A stretch of 64,000 nt of DNA, taken from contig NZ_QFZL01000001.1 in NCBI RefSeq assembly GCF_003171655.1, positions 806,001 through 870,000 on the forward strand, read 5' to 3'. This stretch comes from Stakelama portus (GTDB taxonomy: Bacteria; Pseudomonadota; Alphaproteobacteria; Sphingomonadales; Sphingomonadaceae). A program made the translations under genes and the position numbers. Positions 56,048 through 63,657 of the stretch are shown piece after piece (within the stretch, counting starts at the first letter, position 1; each line of letters starts with the position of its first letter). The notes beneath the pieces were generated by a model. It made no database searches, was not told the origin of the DNA, and saw nothing but the letters and a program-made list of their open reading frames with translations.

Positions 56048-56730
56048 CATTGTTCGACGAAGGGATGGACATGGAAATAGCGGTTCTGACGTTCGACGGC
56101 TTCAACGAACTGGATTCGTTCATTGCCGCATCGATCCTCAATCGTCTCAGGCCGGTCGGGTGGCGGGCCTATATCGCTTCGCCTTCGGCGGAAGTGACGT
56201 CGATGAACGGCGTCACGATCCGCAGCCAGCGCCCGATCGAATTCGCCGCGCAGGCCGACGCCGTCCTGATCGGCAGCGGTATTCGCACGCGCGAGCTGGC
56301 CAATGATGGTGCGTTGCTCCGGCGACTCCGGCTCGATCCCGGGCGCCAGCTGATCGGCGCGCAATGTTCGGGCACGTTGTTGCTGGCGAAGCTCGGCCTG
56401 ATCGGGGATCTGCCGGCCTGCACCGACCTGACGAGCAAGCCATGGGTGGTCGAAGCGGGCGTGCATGTCGTCGATGCGCCCTTTGTTGCGCACGGCAATG
56501 TCGCGACTGCGGGCGGTTGCCTCGCATCGCATTATCTCGCGGCCTGGATGATCGCACGCGGTGGTTCGGTGGAACAGGCGCGCGAAGCGATCCACTATGT
56601 CGCACCGGTCGGAGAGAAAGCCGCCTATGTCGATCGGGCGCTGTCTGTCGTGACTGCGCAGATCGGCGAGAAGCCGCCAGCGGGCCGCCCGCCAAAGGAG
56701 GACTTCGGACGGGCAAGCCTGTCGCCGTGA
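56044..56730 (+). CDS. DJ-1/PfpI family protein
   Basis: This protein has the class I glutamine amidotransferase-like fold of DJ-1/PfpI. The nucleophile elbow reads IGAQCSGTLLLAKLGL with Cys near residue 102, and the N-terminus MEIAVLTFDGFNELDS is typical. The annotated ATG overlaps the LysE stop; ATGs at 56065 and 56071 are also possible, the latter having GAAGGG at a good distance, giving 219 residues. It may detoxify aldehydes or act as an isonitrile hydratase-like enzyme; no helix-turn-helix is present. Confidence 0.88.
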   Translation: MTLFDEGMDMEIAVLTFDGFNELDSFIAASILNRLRPVGWRAYIASPSAEVTSMNGVTIRSQRPIEFAAQADAVLIGSGIRTRELANDGALLRRLRLDPGRQLIGAQCSGTLLLAKLGLIGDLPACTDLTSKPWVVEAGVHVVDAPFVAHGNVATAGGCLASHYLAAWMIARGGSVEQAREAIHYVAPVGEKAAYVDRALSVVTAQIGEKPPAGRPPKEDFGRASLSP

Positions 56731-56746
56731 CAACGTCTTTCGCGAC

Positions 56747-57385
56747 CTAGGCGATGCCGCAGATCACGGTTCGCCAATGATCGTGGAGTTCGGGCGCCGA
56801 CGACGAGGTAAGCAGCGGCATCGCGTCGGCGAGCTGCGCATCGGTCCAATCCCACCATTTCATCTCCAGCAGTCGGGCGATATCGGCGTTGCTGAAACGG
56901 CTGCGAATGGTTTTTGCAGGATTGCCGCCGATAATGGCGTAGGGGGCGACATCGCGTGTCACCAGCGCGCGGGTGCCGATCACTGCACCATCGCCGATCG
57001 TCACACCGGGCATGATGATTGCTTCCGAACCGATCCAGACATCGTTGCCGATCACCGTATCGCCCGCAGGCAGATAGCCGTTGGCCGCACCGGCAAAGGC
57101 TGGCTCTTCCTGCATCCAGAAAAAGGGGAAGGTGCTGATCCAGTCGCTGCGATGCCCCTGATTTCCCGCCATGATGAAGGCTGCGCCCGATCCGATCGAA
57201 CAGAAGCTGCCGATGATCAGCCGGTCCGCACCCGCATCGGGGACGAGAAAGCGGGCGCATTCATCGAAGCCATGGCCGTGATAATAGCCGGAATAATAGC
57301 TGTATCGACCGACGATGATGTTGGGATTCGTAACCTGGCGGTCGAGCGTGATGCCGCGGAACGGGCTTTCGAAGAAATTGGTCAT
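56747..57385 (-). CDS. catB: type B chloramphenicol/xenobiotic O-acetyltransferase (CatB-like)
   Basis: This 212-residue left-handed beta-helix acetyltransferase has the exact layout of type B CATs: [34 protein letters not shown] (catalytic His), [40 protein letters not shown] and [19 protein letters not shown]. It transfers acetyl from acetyl-CoA and may inactivate chloramphenicol, although chromosomal relatives often act weakly or on other substrates. There is no insertion sequence or integron repeat beside it. The 221 bases upstream of its start hold no gene I can support. Confidence 0.88.
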   Translation of the reverse strand: MTNFFESPFRGITLDRQVTNPNIIVGRYSYYSGYYHGHGFDECARFLVPDAGADRLIIGSFCSIGSGAAFIMAGNQGHRSDWISTFPFFWMQEEPAFAGAANGYLPAGDTVIGNDVWIGSEAIIMPGVTIGDGAVIGTRALVTRDVAPYAIIGGNPAKTIRSRFSNADIARLLEMKWWDWTDAQLADAMPLLTSSSAPELHDHWRTVICGIA

Positions 57386-57606
57386 GTAAACTACCTCTGA
57401 ATGCCGGCCGTTTCAGCCGGATTGCGCGCGCGAACAGGCGCGCCAGATCCGCCGGCACGTCGGTTGACGATGCCGCGAACAGGCTCCGCGCGCCGCAGCG
57501 CGGGAGAGGATTCAGAGAATAGAGTCGGCCGACTTCATGCCGCGATCATGCTTCGGATTGCGTGCGAAAGGCAAGCTGCCGGAGAAGGGCCGGGCGCGAC
57601 CGACAT

Positions 57607-57942
57607 TCAGGCAAGCGCATTCACGACAAGGACCGTACCGGTCGTCGCCTCCCGACGATCGACAGCGATTGCGCGATATTCCGGGGAGGATTCCCATGCG
57701 CGAAACGATTGCATGTCCGGGAATCTGAGCAGGATCACTTTCCCGCAATCCAAAATCCCCTCTATGGCGACCGGCGCTTCGTCGGCAGCAAGCAATGTTC
57801 CGCCATAGGGCGCCAGTGTCGGCAGAAACGCCGCCGCATACCGGTCGTAACGGGCGCGGTCATGGATCGATATCCGGGCAATGGCATAAACCGCCATGTG
57901 TATCCCGTCCGGCGTGCCGGGTTCGTTCGACGCCTGTGTCAT
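57607..57942 (-). CDS. DUF1330 domain protein
   Basis: This small ferredoxin-like-fold protein (DUF1330) has YAIARISIHDRARYDRYAAA, GKVILLRFPDMQSFRAWESS and a final VNALA. The ATG at 57942 overlaps the upstream gene stop (ATGA) and gives 111 residues; a later ATG (MAVYAIARI) gives 96 residues and is the family-like start. The reaction of the family is unknown. It forms a coupled pair with the SnoaL-like gene. Confidence 0.85.
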   Translation of the reverse strand: MTQASNEPGTPDGIHMAVYAIARISIHDRARYDRYAAAFLPTLAPYGGTLLAADEAPVAIEGILDCGKVILLRFPDMQSFRAWESSPEYRAIAVDRREATTGTVLVVNALA

Positions 57943-58340
57943 CGCGGCGCATCGGGCGTTTCGGCAAACGGCGCCGCCTGCGCGCTGTAGAAGCTTTCGC
58001 CCTCCACCTGCCGGTCGTCGACGAAGCGCATCGTTTCCAGCGCGCGCCGGGCCTTGCCATTGCGCCGCGCGATATAATGGACGCCCAGCAGCTGCGCCTC
58101 GACATCGCAGATCGCGGCGATCAGCGTGAAGTGGAGGTCGGTCGAAGCCTCGAGCGCTCGGGACCAATAGGCACTTAGATCGGCCTTGCCCTTAATGACC
58201 GGCGAACCGGTGACTTCCGCCGCCAGCGGACTGATGAAATGTGCGTCTTCTGCAAAATGGGCGAGAATTGCGTCGAGGTCGCGCGCATTCCAGTTGGCGA
58301 TCCAGCTTGCCGCAAATGCCTCCATGTCCGTCCGGTTCAT
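57939..58340 (-). CDS. SnoaL/NTF2-like family protein
   Basis: This is a 133-residue NTF2-fold protein: FAASWIANWNARDLDAILAH, FAEDAHFISPLAAEVTG and LHFTLIAAICDVEAQLLGVH. The fold is used by many small isomerases and binding proteins, and nothing fixes the substrate. It is coupled to the DUF1330 gene behind it and lies 11 bases downstream of the LysE gene on the same strand, so all three may be one transcript. Confidence 0.88.
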   Translation of the reverse strand: MNRTDMEAFAASWIANWNARDLDAILAHFAEDAHFISPLAAEVTGSPVIKGKADLSAYWSRALEASTDLHFTLIAAICDVEAQLLGVHYIARRNGKARRALETMRFVDDRQVEGESFYSAQAAPFAETPDAPR

Positions 58341-58351
58341 CGCGCGCTCCT

Positions 58352-58945
58352 TCAGATCAGAAACAACAGGGCAGTAATCGCAGTCAGAATGGCCATCACG
58401 CGGACAAAGGCAATCATCGCCCTGCGGCTTTCCAGCAGTTCGCGCGCGCCGGCGCCCATCGCCGCCCAGGTCGCGATGGAGGGCAGGCCGACAATCGCGA
58501 ACGCCGCGACGATGACGCCAAGCTGAAGCGTGAGCGGACGACCCGGCACCGTGAAGCTGGCGATGGCGGGCATGGTGATCGCCCAGGCCTTGGGATTGAC
58601 GAACTGGAAGGCGGCAGCCTGCCAGAAGGTCATCGGATGCGCACCCTCGCGGCGTTCGACGCCCTCCGATTGCCACAGCTTGATCGCCAGCCAGCCGAGA
58701 TAGACGGCACCAAAGATCCGCACCGCCCAGCGCAGCACCGGCCACGCTTCGAACAGCGCGCCCAGACCCAGCCCGCTGAGCACCAGCATCAGCGCACAGC
58801 CGAAATTGATTCCGAAGATGTGCGGAATGGTTCGCCGGAATCCGAAGACCAGGCCAGAGGAAGCCAGCATGATGTTGTTGGGGCCGGGGGTCGCCGTGCA
58901 GACGAAACTGTACAGCGCAAGCGGGGCAAGCAGACTCGGGTCCAT
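58352..58945 (-). CDS. LysE family amino-acid exporter
   Basis: This is a 197-residue membrane protein with about six helices and the signature CTATPGPNNIMLASSGLVFG near the N-terminus, plus AAAFQFVNPKAWAITMPAIA. It belongs to the LysE/RhtB family. It is divergent from the MocR regulator, and a perfect 20-bp palindrome lies in the 81-base gap between them. Control of this exporter by that regulator is likely (inference). Confidence 0.93.
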   Translation of the reverse strand: MDPSLLAPLALYSFVCTATPGPNNIMLASSGLVFGFRRTIPHIFGINFGCALMLVLSGLGLGALFEAWPVLRWAVRIFGAVYLGWLAIKLWQSEGVERREGAHPMTFWQAAAFQFVNPKAWAITMPAIASFTVPGRPLTLQLGVIVAAFAIVGLPSIATWAAMGAGARELLESRRAMIAFVRVMAILTAITALLFLI

Positions 58946-58997
58946 GACATTCTCCTGCTGCGCGGGATGGGCATCATTGAACTATGAGTCAAATGTG

Positions 58998-59017
58998 ATA
59001 TTGAACCGGTTCAATAT
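58998..59017. promoter_or_regulatory. perfect 20-bp palindrome, candidate MocR operator
   Basis: ATATTGAACCGGTTCAATAT is a perfect palindrome in the short gap between the LysE and MocR genes, ending nine bases before the MocR ATG. MocR regulators bind sites in such divergent regions and often regulate themselves and the neighbour. TTGAAC and TATAGC-like elements overlap it, so binding would block or reshape transcription. Confidence 0.75.
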
Positions 59018-59026
59018 AGCGCGAGA

Positions 59027-60421
59027 ATGATGATGAAGGACTGGCGGCCGGATATATCGAAGGGCAATGCGCCGGTGTACGAACGTCTTGTCGCCGCGCT
59101 GGAAAAGGATGTGCGCGATGGCCGCCTTGTTCCCGGCGACCGGCTGCCCCCGCAGCGCGATCTGGCGCATCGCATGTCGTTGAGTGTCGGCACGGTCAGT
59201 CGCGCCTATGTCGAGGCCGAACGGCGGGGGTTTATCTCCAGCCATGTGGGGCGGGGGTCGTTCGTCGCCGATCGGGCGCGGCCGCATTCCTCGCCGAAGG
59301 ATGCCGGCCCGCTCGACATGGCGCATAATGTGCCGCCGCTCGATCCTGCCGAACGCTGGATAGGCGAGGGGCTGACTCGCGTGCGCCAGCGCGCCGATCT
59401 TGCGACGGCGGTCAATTATGCGCCGCCCGAAGGCCTGGGTTCGATCCGCGAAGCCGGGGCGTCCTGGCTGAATCGTCGGCACGGCGTGGTGCGCGCGACG
59501 GCTGACCGGGTCATCCAATGCAATGGTGGGCAGCACGGTCTTGCGCTTGCTTTTGCCGCACTGGCGCGACCCGGCGACACGATCCTGTGCGAAGCCGCGA
59601 CATATCCGGGAATCCGGACGCTGGCCGACCATGCGGGCTATCGTTTGCGCGGCGTTGCGATGGATGCGCGCGGGATCGATCCCGAAGCGCTCGCCCGCTG
59701 CGCCAGCGAGACCGGTGCCAAAACACTGGTGCTGATTCCGACGCTGCAGAACCCGACGACGATTTCGATCGATACCGCACGCCGCGCCGAAATCGTCGAG
59801 GTAGCGCGTAGCCATGCGCTGAGGATTGTCGAAGACGATGCCTATCGCGTCTTTGCCGAGCCTGGAGCGCCGGATTGTTTTGCCGATCTTGCGCCCGAAC
59901 GCACGCTGCTGATCGCCGGGGTCTCCAAGGCCGTTGCGCCGGGGCTGCGGCTCGGTTTCCTGTTGCCGCCCGACGATGACGCGGTTCGCGATCGCCTGTT
60001 GCTGGGGATTCGCGCCTTCGGCTACAGCCCGCCTTCGCTGGGCGGTCTGGTCTTCAGCCAGTGGGAGCAGGATGGCACCGCCGACCGGATCGCCGATGCG
60101 ATACTCGCGGAAAGCGCGGCGCGGACCGAGATGGCGGCAGCGATCCTGGGAGACGCGATGACAGCGCCGGGGGCAGGGCGCAGCCTGCATGTCTGGATGC
60201 CGATGCCGATGCTCGATGCCGAACGGCTGAGCGCGCGCGCGTTGCGCGGTGCCATCGCCGTGACGCCGCCGGACGGACCGATTGTCGATGCTGTGGCCCC
60301 ATCGGGCGTGCGCCTGTGCATCGGTGGCGTACGTTCGCGCGACGCGCTGGAAACGGCGCTTCGTGATATTGCCACCATGCTGACGCCTGCTGGCGGCAGT
60401 GCCGCACGTGGTCTCGTCTGA
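59027..60421 (+). CDS. MocR-type (GntR/aminotransferase) transcriptional regulator
   Basis: This 464-residue protein fuses an N-terminal GntR winged helix (residues 14-82: RLPPQRDLAHRMSLSVGTVS) to a fold-type I aminotransferase domain. The PLP lysine lies in GVSKAVAPGLRLGFLLP, and NPTTIS is the typical substrate loop. Such regulators sense an amine or amino acid through PLP. Its divergence from a LysE exporter and position upstream of an EamA exporter suggest that it controls amino-acid efflux. Confidence 0.93.
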   Translation: MMMKDWRPDISKGNAPVYERLVAALEKDVRDGRLVPGDRLPPQRDLAHRMSLSVGTVSRAYVEAERRGFISSHVGRGSFVADRARPHSSPKDAGPLDMAHNVPPLDPAERWIGEGLTRVRQRADLATAVNYAPPEGLGSIREAGASWLNRRHGVVRATADRVIQCNGGQHGLALAFAALARPGDTILCEAATYPGIRTLADHAGYRLRGVAMDARGIDPEALARCASETGAKTLVLIPTLQNPTTISIDTARRAEIVEVARSHALRIVEDDAYRVFAEPGAPDCFADLAPERTLLIAGVSKAVAPGLRLGFLLPPDDDAVRDRLLLGIRAFGYSPPSLGGLVFSQWEQDGTADRIADAILAESAARTEMAAAILGDAMTAPGAGRSLHVWMPMPMLDAERLSARALRGAIAVTPPDGPIVDAVAPSGVRLCIGGVRSRDALETALRDIATMLTPAGGSAARGLV

Positions 60422-60435
60422 CGGTCAGGAACAAC

Positions 60436-61362
60436 ATGCCGATACGCGATAATCCATCTCCGGCGCCGCGATCGGATCTCTGGTCCTATGCGACGCTGTG
60501 TATCGTGATCCTGTTCTGGTCGGGCAATTTCATCGTCGGGCGTGCGGTGAACGGCGTCATTCCGCCATTCACTCTGGCACTGGTGCGGTGGAGCGGGGCG
60601 CTTGTGGTCCTGCTGCCCTTCGCCTGGCCCCATTTGCGCAGGGACCGGCATATCCTTGTGGCACATTGGAAGCCGGTGCTGCTGCTGGGCGTGACCGGCG
60701 TCGCCGCATTCAATGCCTTCATCTATTCGGGACTGCGGTTCACCACGGCCAGCAATGGCCTGTTGCTTCAGGCGGCGATTCCCGCGCTTGTGCTGCTTTT
60801 CAATCGCCTGTTCTTCGGCAACCGTGCCCATGTCCTGCAAATCGTCGGCGTGTCGCTCTCGATGCTGGGCGTGGCGGTGATCGTCCTGCGTGGCAACCTT
60901 GCCGCGCTGGCGCAGCTGGAGCTTAATTTCGGGGACTTTCTGGTCCTGTGCGGTGTGATCTGCTGGGCGCTCTATACGGCGCTGCTGCGGCTGCGCCCCG
61001 ATTGCCACCCGGCGAGTTTCCTGGCGGCCACCTTCGCAATCGGCGCGGCGGTAATGGCGCCGCTGGCGGCAACGGAACTGGCCGGTGGCGCCGTCATTCC
61101 CCTGAGCGCCGAAGTGTTCGGCGCGTTCGTCTATGTGGCGCTGTTTCCCTCGCTCGTTGCCTATGTCCTCTACAATGCGGCGGTGAAGTCGCTGGGCGCG
61201 GCGCCGGCCGGCCAGATGATCACGCTGATGCCGCTGTTCGGCGCGCTGCTCGCCGCGCTGTTGCTGGGCGAGGCGCTCCTTGCGTTTCACTTCGCCGGCA
61301 TGGTGCTGATACTGGGCGGCATCATCCTGAGCGCCCTTGGCGTACGGTTCGGCGCGCGCTGA
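60436..61362 (+). CDS. DMT superfamily EamA transporter
   Basis: This is a 308-residue protein with ten predicted helices in two EamA repeats (ILFWSGNFIVGRAVNGVIPP at the start; YVALFPSLVAYVLYNAAVKS and LMPLFGALLAALLLGEALL in the second half). EamA and RhtA members export amino acids, cysteine or drugs. It begins 14 bases behind the MocR stop on the same strand and is probably cotranscribed and regulated with it. Confidence 0.93.
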   Translation: MPIRDNPSPAPRSDLWSYATLCIVILFWSGNFIVGRAVNGVIPPFTLALVRWSGALVVLLPFAWPHLRRDRHILVAHWKPVLLLGVTGVAAFNAFIYSGLRFTTASNGLLLQAAIPALVLLFNRLFFGNRAHVLQIVGVSLSMLGVAVIVLRGNLAALAQLELNFGDFLVLCGVICWALYTALLRLRPDCHPASFLAATFAIGAAVMAPLAATELAGGAVIPLSAEVFGAFVYVALFPSLVAYVLYNAAVKSLGAAPAGQMITLMPLFGALLAALLLGEALLAFHFAGMVLILGGIILSALGVRFGAR

Positions 61363-61969
61363 CAGAATTGCCTGCGCGCAGAGTGACGCTATCGTCGCTG
61401 TTGGGGGGACGGAGGACGCACCAGGTCGCGTGGACAAATTCAGAATGGGCAGCCTGTGGCGTTTGCCACGCAAAAAGCTGCTTGTCTGGATACGACCCCA
61501 ATGCGGACGTTCGCGGTGGATCGGACCCTGCCTAAAAGCTGCCGTTTGGTGGGCTAGCAACGGCCCGCAATGAAATGTCCGAAAATGGGTGAGAAGCGGA
61601 CGTGCCGAGTGTTCGCCGCAAGACGATTAGAAGCGCGGCGAAGCGAGCGGGTAGGCCCAACTCTTTAGGTCGGTGCTTTGCTTGCCGGGACTGGTCTGAA
61701 AAGTGCAATCCTCGAAAAGCCGGACATTCAAGAGGCTGCCATCATCTTGACGGAATAGCTCCTTGCTTTTCGAGTTGGGCGGCGAACGCCGCAGGGGTGG
61801 CGTAGCCAGGCCTGCGGGCACGCGCGCGCGCTATTACCTGAATAACTTCGGCGATCCCGGCGCACCGGAAGACTGAGGGGGCGTAACGACCACTGGAAAA
61901 GAATGGATTCCCATTGGTGCCGCCAACGCATGAGCGGCAACCCGATCGCACATCTAAGTCATTGAAAAA
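61363..61969. other. non-coding, mosaic accessory DNA with IS remnant
   Basis: The 607 bases between the EamA gene and the tRNA fragment hold no intact gene I can support. Only the tail of an IS3-type transposase is recognisable on the minus strand. Short open frames here have no recognisable domains. The stretch looks like chromosomal border DNA that has taken repeated insertions. Confidence 0.5.
61742..61831 (-). pseudogene. IS3-family transposase C-terminal remnant
   Basis: The last 29 residues of an open frame read RRPGYATPAAFAAQLEKQ and then stop. This matches the end of many IS3-type OrfB transposases (GYATPAAFAAELEKQ). No catalytic DDE part, OrfA or terminal repeat lies nearby, so it is a decayed piece. 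It marks an insertion hotspot directly beside the att-type tRNA fragment. Confidence 0.65.
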
Positions 61970-62014
61970 TGGTGGACGCACTAGGGCTCGAACCTAGGAC
62001 CCGCTGATTAAGAG
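61970..62014 (-). repeat. 3' half of tRNA-Lys(CTT), att-type duplication
   Basis: On the minus strand these 45 bases read as the second half of a tRNA. They contain the anticodon loop CTCTTAA (anticodon CTT), the 3' anticodon stem TCAGC, a T-arm with loop TTCGAGC between CTAGG and CCTAG, the acceptor TGCGTCC and ACCA, followed by T-rich sequence. The 5' half is missing: the 5' anticodon stem is TTCAC instead of GCTGA. This is the duplicated tRNA 3' end left by a tyrosine integrase. Its orientation puts the island to the right and an intact tRNA-Lys further right, outside the window. Confidence 0.8.
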
Positions 62015-62111
62015 GTGAACCAAATAGGTTCTAAGACGTTCGACGATGTCTTGATTTCAATAACTTACGTGCCATGATGTTCCACTCGATCTCGCGCTAT
62101 TTCGACCAAAT

Positions 62112-62245
62112 GCTACCTTAGGTAGCGGTCGGATTCGCAAAACTGAGTGGAATTCAAATGGCCATGATTCAAGGTAGCGAAAAGGTAGCGCGAGGCGCTC
62201 AGCCCAAATCTCGCGCCGGAGGCGTAGGTAGCAGGACAGGTAGCG
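62112..62245. repeat. phased AGGTAGC repeats around the integrase start
   Basis: AGGTAGC occurs at 62120, 62172, 62183, 62226 and 62238, with an inverted GCTACC at 62112. The middle and last copies form pairs spaced 11 and 12 bases, about one helical turn. They fall in different codon frames, so selection acts on DNA rather than protein. Candidate roles are arm-type integrase sites or binding sites for an excision or repressor protein. Confidence 0.65.
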
Positions 62246-63460
62246 GAGCTCTCACCGACGCGAAGATTCTGGCGCTCAAACCCCCTGCGGCTGGTCAGGT
62301 GGAGTACCTCGATTCCACGGTGCCGGGATTGCGATTGCGCGTGGGGGTGTCAGGCACGAAGACATTCATGCTCCGCAAGCGTGTCGCCGGTAAGAGCCGC
62401 AACATCACCCTCGGGCGGTATTCTGAGCGGATGACGCTCAGCGACGCGCGCAAAAAGGCCCGCCAGATACTCTCAGACGTGGAGATGAAGGCAGATCCGG
62501 TGAAGGCGCTCCCGAAGCCGCAGCGACGCACGATCTCGGGCCACACGGTCAGGGCGCTTTGGCCGGCGTACAAGGCGTCGAAGTCGCATTTGCGCAAGAT
62601 CGGTGAGATTGAGCGCGTCTTCAATCGCCACATCCTCCCGGAGTTCGGCGACCGTGCAGCCGATGGCATCACCCGCAGCGAGGTCACGCGCTTCATCGAC
62701 GAAATTGCGGAGCGCACGCCGGTCATGGCACGCAACATCCTCGCCTACTTTTCGGCCTTCTACACCTGGGCGTTGCCCAGATTGGACCGGCTCCCAGGCA
62801 ATCCGTGTCGCGACGCTGGCCGGCCGCCAAAGCCGAAGCCGCGGGAGCGCGTCCTATCCGAGAAGGAGATCGGCGCCCTCTGGAAAGTGCTTGAGTGTGA
62901 AGGGCCACCCTTTGGCCCGGCGATTAAGCTGCTCCTCTTAACCGGGCAGCGTCGAAACGAGGTGTTCGAGGCCGATCGATCCGAAGGAGCGCAAGCTTTG
63001 GACGATACCCGGCGAGCGTGCGAAGAATGGCACGGCGCATTTCGTTCCCCTTGCTCCACCCGTCATAGCGATCGTGAAATTGCTCGTCGACCATGATCGA
63101 GGAGATAAACTCATTCCCGCGAGGGGCAATTGGGAGGCCTGACCTAGTGGCTTCAGCAAAGCCATGACCCGAATTCGGGCAAATTTGGAAACGGAATTGG
63201 GGCAGCCCGTCGAACATTGGACCTTGCACGACCTTCGCCGCACCATGGCTACTGGCCTGCAGCGGCTCGGGATTCGCCTTGAGGTCACGGAAGCGGTTCT
63301 CAACCACCTTTCGGGCGCCCGGTCCGGTATCGTCGGGGTCTACCAGCGGCACCACTATTTCGACGAGAAGAAGGCGGCGCTGAACCGGTGGGCAAGGGAG
63401 GTTTTCCGCTTAGCGCGTGAACGCAAATCTCGGTCACAATTGAGCCGAGGGTCGCGGTAA
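62158..63460 (+). pseudogene. int: tyrosine-type phage/island integrase, disrupted
   Basis: The first part (to about residue 270) has the DUF4102-type N-terminal arm domain (LTDAKILALKPPAAG), a core-binding domain and the first catalytic Arg in LLTGQRRNEVFE. The frame then shifts near 62973; in the shifted frame the protein continues as ERKLWTIPGERAKNGTAHFV. An in-frame TGA stands at 63140. The rest follows in the same frame, with LHDLRRTM (His, Arg) and the Tyr of IVGVYQRHHYF. Alignment to the family suggests loss of about 11 bases at the shift. The enzyme is therefore inactive unless the lesions are reading errors. Confidence 0.85.
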
Positions 63461-63657
63461 CTTCATAGCGCCCTGCGGATCAGTGTCGATACAATGACGT
63501 CTCGCAATTCTTGGAAAAGAGCGGCGTGTGGTACGCGTGCCGCCGTAGTCGCATTGGTCTCAGAACCGCCCGTAACTCCACGTGCTGATAGCGTTGCAAG
63601 GCGTTTAGCCATAGCGGTCGGACTCGCAAATAGCGTTGCATCGCCGTATGCTGCAGC

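Noticed and set aside
61970..62014. Functional tRNA-Lys gene
   Set aside because: Only the 3' half is present. The 5' acceptor, D-arm and 5' anticodon stem are missing, so it is an att duplication.
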